NCBI GenBank assembly: GCA_037127255.1
Contig: JBANSL010000013.1
Location: 28,987,688 to 29,051,687, forward strand
Origin: Persicaria tinctoria
Taxonomy: Eukaryota; Streptophyta; Magnoliopsida; Caryophyllales; Polygonaceae
Length of the DNA: 64,000 bases
Direction of reading: 5' to 3'
The position numbers were made by a program, and so were the translations under genes. Of the stretch, positions 56,790 to 64,000 are shown one piece after another (the first letter of the stretch is position 1; every line of letters begins with the position of its first letter). The notes below the pieces were generated by a model that made no database searches, was not told the DNA's origin, and worked only from the letters and a program-made list of their open reading frames with translations.

Positions 56790-58380
56790 CGGGTCATTTG
56801 AGATTTTCCATTGTGGAGATGGAGATTGAGATCGAAAATCAAGATTGGTTGTTAAATAAACTATTGATTTTGTGATAGATGTTATATATGAATTTCAAAC
56901 TTTCATTTGAGATTAGGATCAAGATTGTCATTGTCATTAAGATCAATTCAAGATCAAGATTGAGATTGAGATTTTGGTTAATATATAAAAATAGATTTTG
57001 TGATAGATTTTATATATGAATTTCCAATTTTCATTTGAGATTGAGTTCGAGATTGCGATTTTGGTTATTATTTATAGATTATGTGATAGATGTTGTATAT
57101 AAATTTTCAATTGATTAGTTTTTTAAAGTGAGCATTGATATATACCAAGGTATTCTACGTATTGTATAATATGAATTTCCAATTTCTGTTTGAGATTGAG
57201 ACCGAGATCGAGATTGGAATTGAGATTGAGATCGAGACTAAGATTGTGATAGATGTTATATATATAAGTTTCTAATCTTCGTTCGAGATTGAGATTTTGG
57301 TTATTAAATATAGATTGAGATTTCCATTTGAGATTGAGATCGAGATGTTATATATAAATTTTATGTTTTTGTTTGAGATTGAATTGTGGATTGAGATTGA
57401 GATCGAGATCAAATAATTGAGATTTTGGTTAATAAATATAGATTTTGTGTTAGATGTTATGTATGAATTTTCAACTTTCATTTGAGATTGAGATCAAGAT
57501 TTTGATTGAGAGTGAGGTTGAGATGAAGACCGAGATTGAGATTTTGGTTAATATATAAATATAGAATTTATGATAGATGTTATATATGAATTTTCAATTT
57601 CCATTTGAGATAGAGATAGAGATTGAAATGTTATATAAATGTTATATATGAATTTTCAGTTTTTGTTTGAGATTGAGATGTGGATTGAGATTGAGACCGA
57701 GATCAAAAGATTGAGATTTTGGTTTCTTAAATAAAATATAGATTTTGTGATAGATGTTATACCAAGGTATACCAAGGTATTCTACGTGTTGTATGATATG
57801 AATTTCTAATTTTCTGTTTGAGATGGAGATCGAGATCGAGACCGAGATTGGAATTGAGATTTAGATTGAGATTTAGACTAGATATCGAGATTGAGATTTA
57901 GATTGAGCTCGTGATTTCACAGATGTTATTTGATATTTGAGATTGGAGTCAATATAAACATTTGAGATTTGAGATTGAGGTTAAGATAAAGCTTTGAGAT
58001 TGAAACCGAGATTGTGATCAAGTTAAGATCAATGTTTGAGACTGAGATCAAGTTCGAGATTTGATATTGAGATTAAGATTAAGATCAAGCTTTGAGATTG
58101 ATTTAAAAGCTTAGATCGAGATTTGAGATTGTGATTGAGAATATGATTTGAGATTTGAGATCGAGATTTCAGGTTGAGACCAAGATTTAGATTTGATATT
58201 GAGATTGAGATTAGAATATGAGATTAAGATTGATATTTGATATTGAGATCAAGATTAAGATCAAGATTGAGGTTTGAGATTTAGATTGAGACCAAGATTG
58301 AGATTTGAGATACAAGTTGAGATCGAGATCGAGAATCGAGATTTGAGATTGAGATTCAGATGAAGATATATTAGTTATAA
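56790..58380. repeat. Degenerate GAGATT/GAGATC tract
   Basis: Hexamer-like gagatt, gagatc and aagatt units fill about 1.6 kb, in longer modules that include tagatgttatatatgaattt. There is no coding frame. Confidence 0.85.
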
Positions 58381-58439
58381 TTTTATAGAATATATTGAGA
58401 TTGTGATCAAGTTAACTACTGAATTGTTATAAGAATAAC

Positions 58440-60245
58440 ATAAGTGTGTGTTTTTGAGGGAAAATCATATAAGTAACTAATAATTGTTGAATAAAACTTT
58501 ATATTAAATAATAAATTCTTATTGACTATAATTATAAGGTTATATTTTGAGGAAAACTCATATAAGTAACTAATAAATGTTGAATAATATCTTATAATAA
58601 ATAATAAATTCTTATTAGAATACAATAGGAGTATGTTCTGAGGAAAACTCATATAAGTAACGAATAAATGTTTAAAAAACCTTATATTGACTAATAAATT
58701 CTTATTAGAATACTATTAGAGTATGTTTTGAGGAAAACTCATATAAGTGATGAACAAATTTTTAATAAAACCTTATATTAACTACTAAATTCTTATTAAA
58801 ATACTATAAGAGTATGTTTTGAGTAAAACTAGCTCATATAAGTAATGAACAAATGTTTAATAAAACCTTATGTTAACTACTAAATTCTTATTAGAATACT
58901 ATAAAAGTATGTTTTGAGAAAAACTCATATAAGTAATGAACAAATGCTTGATAAAACCTTATATTAACTAATAAATTCTTATTAGAATACAATAAGAGTA
59001 TGTTTTGAGGAAATCTCATATAAGTAATGAACAAATGTTTAATAAAACCTTATATTAACTACTAAATTCTTATTAGAATACAATAAGAGTATGTTTTGAG
59101 GAAAACTCATATAAGTAACTAACAAATGTTTAATAAAACCTTATGTTAACTACTAAATTCTTATTAGAATACTATAAAAGTATGTTTTGAGAAAAACTCA
59201 TATAAGTAATGAACAAATGCTTAATAAAATCTTATATTAACTAATAAATTCTTATTAGAATACAATACGAGTATGTTTCGAGGAAATCTCATATAAGTAA
59301 TGAACAAATGTTTAATAAAACCTTATATTAACTACTAAATTCTTATTAGAATACAATAAGAGTATGTTTTGAGGAAAACTCATATAAGTAACTAACAAAT
59401 GTTTAATAAAACCTTATACTCCCTCCGTTCGGCAAAACTTGTCGTTTTAGAGTTTTGTTTTTGTTCGGAAAAACTTGTCATTTTAGGTATTTTTGCTTCT
59501 ACTTTAGTAAAATGCCCTTGATTTGATTGATGTGTTGTGAGTTGTAGTTTTCGATAAAGTAAAAAGTAGAGTAATAAATGAGGGTAAATTAGTAAAAAAG
59601 GAGTGTAATTATTAACTTTATTAAAAGTTGTGTAGAGAGTTAAAATGACAAGTTTTGCCGAACGGAGGGAGTATTAATTACTAACTTCTTATTAAAATAC
59701 TATAAGAGTATGTTTTGAGAAAAACTCATATAAGTGACTAATAAATGTTGAATAAAACCTTATATTAACTAGTAAAATCTTATTAGAATACTATAAGACC
59801 GTTTTGAGGAAAACTCGTATAAGTGACTAATAAATGTTGAATAAAACCTTATATTAAGTAATAAATTCTTATTAGAATACTATAAGAGTATATTTTGAGA
59901 AAAACTCAAATATGTGACTAATAAATTTTGACTCAAACTTTACATTAACTAATAAATTATTATTAGAATACTATAATAGTATGTTTTGAGGAAAATTCAT
60001 ATTAGTGACTAATAAACGTTTAATAAAACCTTATATTAAGTAATAAATTCTTATTAGAATACTATATAAATGTATGTTTTGAAGAAAAATCATATAAGTA
60101 ACTAATAAATGTTGAATAACACCTTATTGTAACTAATAAAATCTTAGAATACTATAAGAGTGTGTTTTGAGGAAAACTTATAGAAGTAACTAATGAGTGT
60201 TGAATAAAATTTTATATTAAGTAATAAATTCTTATTAGAATACTA
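58440..60245. repeat. ~91-bp satellite array inside the CACTA element
   Basis: About 18 head-to-tail units of the type ttcttattagaatactataa, gagtatgttttgaggaaaac, tcatataagtaa, caaatgtttaataaaacctt, atattaactaNtaaa. Central units (58800-59400) are the most alike and the edges are more diverged. The array is interrupted by a MITE at 59419. Confidence 0.85.
59419..59671. mobile_element. Stowaway-type MITE, 253 bp
   Basis: The terminal inverted repeats CTCCCTCCGTTCGGCAAAAC and its complement are near perfect over 25 bases, and the flanks are TA (59417-59418 and 59672-59673). It has no coding capacity. CTCCCTCCG ends and a TA target are standard for Stowaway/Mariner MITEs in plants. Confidence 0.9.
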
Positions 60246-62580
60246 GTTTAATGATCTTGGGTAAAATCTTATAAATACATATAGATATCTAATTAAATTT
60301 GATAAAAAAATTATTTAAAATATATATTTAATAATAAATAGTTGTATTGATAGTTTTATTTTTTAGAAGCAAATTATAAAGGAAAAAAAAAAGTAATTCA
60401 CCCTCTCAAAATGTTTATAGTGGCATATATATTTTTGGGCGGTAAATTTCCCCCCAAAATTTGGGGCCAAAATGCAAAGCTGACTTTTAACCCTAAGAAT
60501 CGCCTCCTCACATATGGGCAAACTCATGGCCGCTTTCCTCTCCCTCTTCCCTGATTCATTTTTTCTTCAGATGTGAGCCAAAAACCTTCCATGGCTGCGA
60601 GCATTCCGTTGCTCCTCCCTCTTGCTCACCCTCAGTTCTCCCTCTCACCCTACCTCTAATTCGAATTCTGCAGCGCCGCTCCCTAATTCAGGCCCCTCGC
60701 CGCTTCCTCATTCGTTTCTCTAAGCCCTAATTCAGACCCTCGCTGCTCCCTCATTCATCGTTCTGCACTCTGGCGTCGGCGGTTAGATTGGAGAAGGCGG
60801 CATCAAGGAGAACGAGGTGGGAGGGTTTGAAGTTTTCTGCTTCCTCCTTCCTTCGAATATCCATGTCTCGACGAATTTGTATGGTAATCTCTCTCGCTCT
60901 CTCTGGCTTCCTCTTTCTCCATGTTCGGTAATCTCTCTCTGACTTGTCTTTCTGTGGTAATCCTCTCCGCTCCGCCGGCTCCACCACCGCCTCCGCCGCC
61001 TGCCGCCGTCTCCCCCGCCTCCTCCACCTGCCCTGTCTCACCTTCCGATCTACGCGCTCTGCCTTTCCCTAGACTTGACTCCCAAACCTCCAAGGTTGTC
61101 CCTTTCCTTTGCTTTTTGTTTACTTTCCAATTTCCTGATTTTGATTTCGATTCACTAATAGAAATATCAAGTTACCAGACTTGATATTTGAAGTTTACGG
61201 CATAAAATCTTGGTACCCATCAACTTTAATGGACTGTTATCTCAATCAAAATCAGATTGAAAACTGAAGCTATCAGACAATGACATAGAGCATTAGCTTG
61301 AATGGATTTCGGTCTGAATGCTGCCCTGTCCTTTTAGTTTTGAATATCGGGCTAATCTTTTTCTCCTTGTTCTTTTTTTTTCTTTTTTCTTTGAAACTAT
61401 TTCTCCTTGCACTTTATATTGGAATTTTGCAGAAAACTGACTTATCATTACTTATACCAACCTGAAATAAGCAGATATAAAATTTGTGATGTTGAAACAA
61501 TTTCACCAATCCAGAATCTCCAATTTTAGGTGAAAATTCTGTATCAAGGTGTATACAAGTATTACTTGAATTGCTTTGTTGTGCCATGTAATATGTGGCA
61601 TGAGTTTGTCATCAAGGGAAGCTGCAGGTCATCTCGGAGTACATGCCCTTGACCTCTTACTCAACATTTCATTAGAAAGAAACCAAGGAAGGCTGAATTC
61701 CTAGCAGGCTAAAGCTGTTGGCCGGGACTCCAATCGAGCTTGCTCAGGTTGATTCTTTATCTGCCAACAAACTTGCATATATTGTGGAGTTGACTTTGAG
61801 ATCGATCCAGACAGTTATAAAACATTTTAGGCAAATTTTATCTCAAAAAGAAAAGCTTACCTGATATGATTATCAAAATCTCTGCCTTCAACTCTGGTGT
61901 AATTAATTTCCAAACAAGCATTTCATTTTATTAGACTAGTTACAAACCAAATCGGCCCCGTTAATTGATTAGTAAAAAGTGATGATATATATAGCCCTAA
62001 TTGATTGATTTGGGTGCCTTACATTACAAGTCTATAGTATCATCTAAGTGGTGATCAACAACCGACATGGTCCCGAAGCTGGTAATAACATGCGGCTTTA
62101 AGAGTCACATAGCTACACACAATGTCCACTGAATACTCCTCTATATCATGTAGGTTGTAACTTCAACATATAAAGCTTCAATAACTCAAGTGTTGGGCAC
62201 TAACCTCAATCAATTTATAAAGGAAGGTTGAACAATCTATCTCAACTTCATACAAGCCCAATCTATGAGTGTTGGGTACTCTGATAGATGATCATCCATT
62301 GCATTCTTATTCTTAGCTCTGTTTGAAAGAAAGTAGCAAAAGGGAGGTTATTTTGTGGAATGAGAAATAGACATCATTAAGGTCTTATTCTTTGTATGGG
62401 AAATGTCCATTTCAAAATTCGCATCAGTTATTTTGTCAACATTTTGACATTGTTGACTTTAAAATCTGTTTTTTTTATGCTATCACATTTCATACAGAAT
62501 ATTAATATGCAGTACAGTTGTATCAATATAAATACATGTTCAGTGACTTCATTTTTACAGATCATAATCAGGATTAGTTG
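60246..62580 (+). other. Non-repeat interior of the CACTA element
   Basis: 60500-61090 is C/T-rich with proline/serine frames on the plus strand and looks like a leader or first exon. 61100-62580 is intron-like and AT-rich, with no long frame. No known domain is recognisable. Confidence 0.45.
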
Positions 62581-62730
62581 GAAGACCTAGTCAAGGAGGC
62601 TAATGAGCAAGCAAGGAAGGTTGAGGAGGACGCCAAGCTAGTCAATGATAAATATGATGAGATGAGGGAACAGATGGAACGCTTTGTGAGTCTGATGGCT
62701 CAACACTTCCCTGTCGAAGTGCAGGTTTGA
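62581..62730 (+). pseudogene. Coiled-coil C-terminal exon fragment
   Basis: An open stretch of 49 codons ends at TGA and reads EDLVKEANEQARKVEEDAKL and then a heptad-like KYDEMREQMERFVSLM tail. An AG acceptor (gattag) directly precedes it and a stop lies in frame just upstream, fitting the last exon of a spliced gene. Coiled-coil C-termini of this kind occur in the TNPA/Ptta-En-Spm family proteins of CACTA elements. That assignment is inference from position and composition. Upstream exons were not found. Confidence 0.45.
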
Positions 62731-63359
62731 GCACTTGGCGATCTAGGTAGGTGACAACACGAACTTGATTGCAGCTTCTGTTGGGCTTTGCACAGCTTCT
62801 TTACTTCACTTTTGGGTTAGCTTGTGCAACTTTTGGATCACAATTCTCGATGCACACGACATTTCTAAACTTTAAGTACATTGGTAGGTTGTATGGTGAA
62901 ATGGTTGTTTGGTTTAGTAGATGAACTAGGTGGACATGGTATTGCAGGTTTTTATGTTTGGACATGGTATTTGGTTTGTATGGAATAGCTTTGTGTTTGC
63001 GTGCTGGTGAACTCTATTTTGTATGCAGTTTTCGTGGGTTACATTTGGTTTCGGACAGGGAGCATCACAAAATGCAGCATATATGTTGTTAATTTTTATT
63101 AAACTCAAGCCACAAACCTAAAACGACTAGGTTCTATTAACTGAAGCCACAAACATTTTGAATCAAAAGTTGATCTCCAAAACTCTCAGGGCACCACAAA
63201 CGATGTCCATCAAGACAACATGACTAACCAAATGTTCATCAAGACACAACATTAGTTCATCTTATTTTCGTCCCCTCCGTTATCAAGACATAAACTTTAG
63301 TGGTCACCTGAACAATAAAATCTCTGACAATGTCCTCGTGGGCCGGTGAATTGGATGTC
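62731..63359 (+). other. Possible 3' UTR and spacer within the CACTA element
   Basis: It follows the coiled-coil exon, with T/G-rich sequence to about 63090 and then AT-rich DNA leading into the subterminal repeats. No frame or element end is seen. Confidence 0.4.
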
Positions 63360-63529
63360 AATCAAGGGACGGAGGTTTAATTGGTCTGTGTTTTAAGTGC
63401 TCTAGGTGCGCTGCACAAGGGACAAACCTCAGGGGACGGATGTACGTGCCTAGAGTTATTAGGCGTCCAAAACCCTCTTCAGGAGACGAAATTTGTCCGT
63501 GTCTAGAACGTCAAACTGTCCTAGTGCTA

Positions 63530-63928
63530 CCATCAAAGTTATAATTGATTAATATGATGAGTTGTTAATAATTAATTAAACTCGTCTCCCTTTGTCTAGA
63601 ATCGGAATGGCATACATAAAATGATATCATAGTAATTACAACATACACCTAACTTTTAAGTCGAAATTCCTCGGACGCATATATAATTTTTTATTTTATA
63701 TACTATAATATTAAGATTGTGAAATTTTTTATTTTACTCCCAAAATCTAGTTTAATGGTCCACATGTAATGAGCATTGAGAATGTCAATTGCGTAATGAT
63801 CCAGTGATAATTAGCATTATATCCCCCCTGGTTGCAACTCTATTCAATTTAATGCCTTCAATTCAATCTGTTTTCTTTCAATTGATGTTTCCAATATGCA
63901 AATAATTAACAATGTGTTTTGATTGAAG
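63530..63928 (+). other. Probable intron or spacer at right edge
   Basis: The sequence is AT-rich and ends in tttgattgaag, a plausible 3' splice acceptor. No other feature is seen. Confidence 0.45.
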
Positions 63929-64000
63929 GACTGGAGGCAAGTGAGAAGATAGCAACAGCTGGACTGAAGATGAACATGGTGAACTACTTGAAAAGAGAGC
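63929..64000 (+). CDS. Partial exon, candidate NRT1/PTR-family (NPF) transporter
   Basis: After the acceptor the sequence reads GLEASEKIATAGLKMNMVNY and continues LKRE to the window edge. Plant NPF (proton-coupled nitrate/peptide/hormone transporter) proteins have a segment of the form xEAxEKxAxxGLxxNMxxYL near their first transmembrane helix, often at the start of the second exon. Only 24 residues are available, so this is a motif-level match. The first exon was not found within the window. If real, the gene runs right, and the CACTA element just upstream lies in its intron or 5' flank. Confidence 0.5.

Larger units (their letters stand above)
55753..63526. mobile_element. CACTA (CMC/EnSpm) element, 7774 bp
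   Basis: The left end CACTAGGTCAGATTGACG and the right end in reverse complement CACTAGGACAGTTTGACG match at 16 of 18 bases, and the match continues through TTCTAGACAC. The 3-bp TSD CTA flanks both ends (55750-55752, 63527-63529). Subterminal zones carry repeated caagggacgaac/ggagacgaa motifs on both sides (55810-56030 and 63360-63490). The interior is mostly tandem repeat, with one coding exon fragment near the right. TNPD-like transposase is not recognisable, so the element is probably non-autonomous. Confidence 0.85.

Noticed and set aside
58440..60245. Regular ~91-bp direct repeats considered as a CRISPR-like array
   Set aside because: The whole unit repeats with no unique spacers, and the context is a plant CACTA transposon, so it is a satellite.

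Overview
This window is plant nuclear DNA, most likely from a eudicot. Nearly all of it is transposable elements, many inserted into one another. The evidence is LTR retrotransposons primed by plant initiator-Met and Asp tRNAs, hAT, CACTA and Mutator-like DNA transposons with exact target-site duplications (TSDs), a Stowaway-type MITE, and long AT-rich spacers. There is no bacterial, organellar or viral gene organisation. The only candidate host gene is a partial exon at the right edge (about 63929-64000) that resembles an NRT1/PTR-family (NPF) transporter. I cannot name the species.

Layout, left to right. 1-1139: right end of a long LTR of the TGTAACGG...CCGTTACA family. 2286-3873: (AT)n followed by a CACTA-type end packed with ~112-bp repeats. 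3874-5973: minus-strand, left-truncated Copia-like element with a 198-bp LTR and an unfamiliar 361-codon reading frame broken by one TAG. 6881-8504: a retro-insertion with a 17-bp TSD that itself carries a hAT MITE. 8799-11753: a hAT element containing a second hAT (9418-11434), both with perfect 8-bp TSDs. 12287-40156: a decayed Copia element (TSD GTTAG) split by two large Gypsy insertions. Insertion 1 (14198-29489, TSD CATGT) is an Athila-like element whose gag is split by a 3-kb solo LTR, whose right LTR is split by a 1.7-kb solo LTR, and which ends in an inverted LTR joined through a tRNA-Asp primer-binding site. Insertion 2 (30759-39422, TSD GTATG) is a younger minus-strand member of the same family. 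Both insertions carry only gag-protease, with no reverse transcriptase, RNase H or integrase.

40601-41657: a further hAT element related to the 8799 element. About 44095-55043: a probable Mutator-like element inserted in a short tandem array. It holds a GAC-rich minisatellite, tRNA-like units, several direct-repeat arrays and a deleted Copia copy (51462-54331, TSD GCATT). 55753-63526: a complete-ended 7.8-kb CACTA element (TSD CTA) loaded with a GAGATT-rich tract, a ~91-bp satellite array (itself hit by a 253-bp MITE) and a fragment of a coiled-coil coding exon.

Little here forms a working system. The coding parts are gag, protease, integrase, RT and RNase H fragments of retroelements, mostly interrupted. 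The most unusual items are the inverted-LTR insertion with a genuine TSD, the gag-protease-only Athila-like family whose LTRs and coding tail share a TCGA-rich motif, the unidentified protein in the small-LTR element, and the satellite inside a CACTA transposon.
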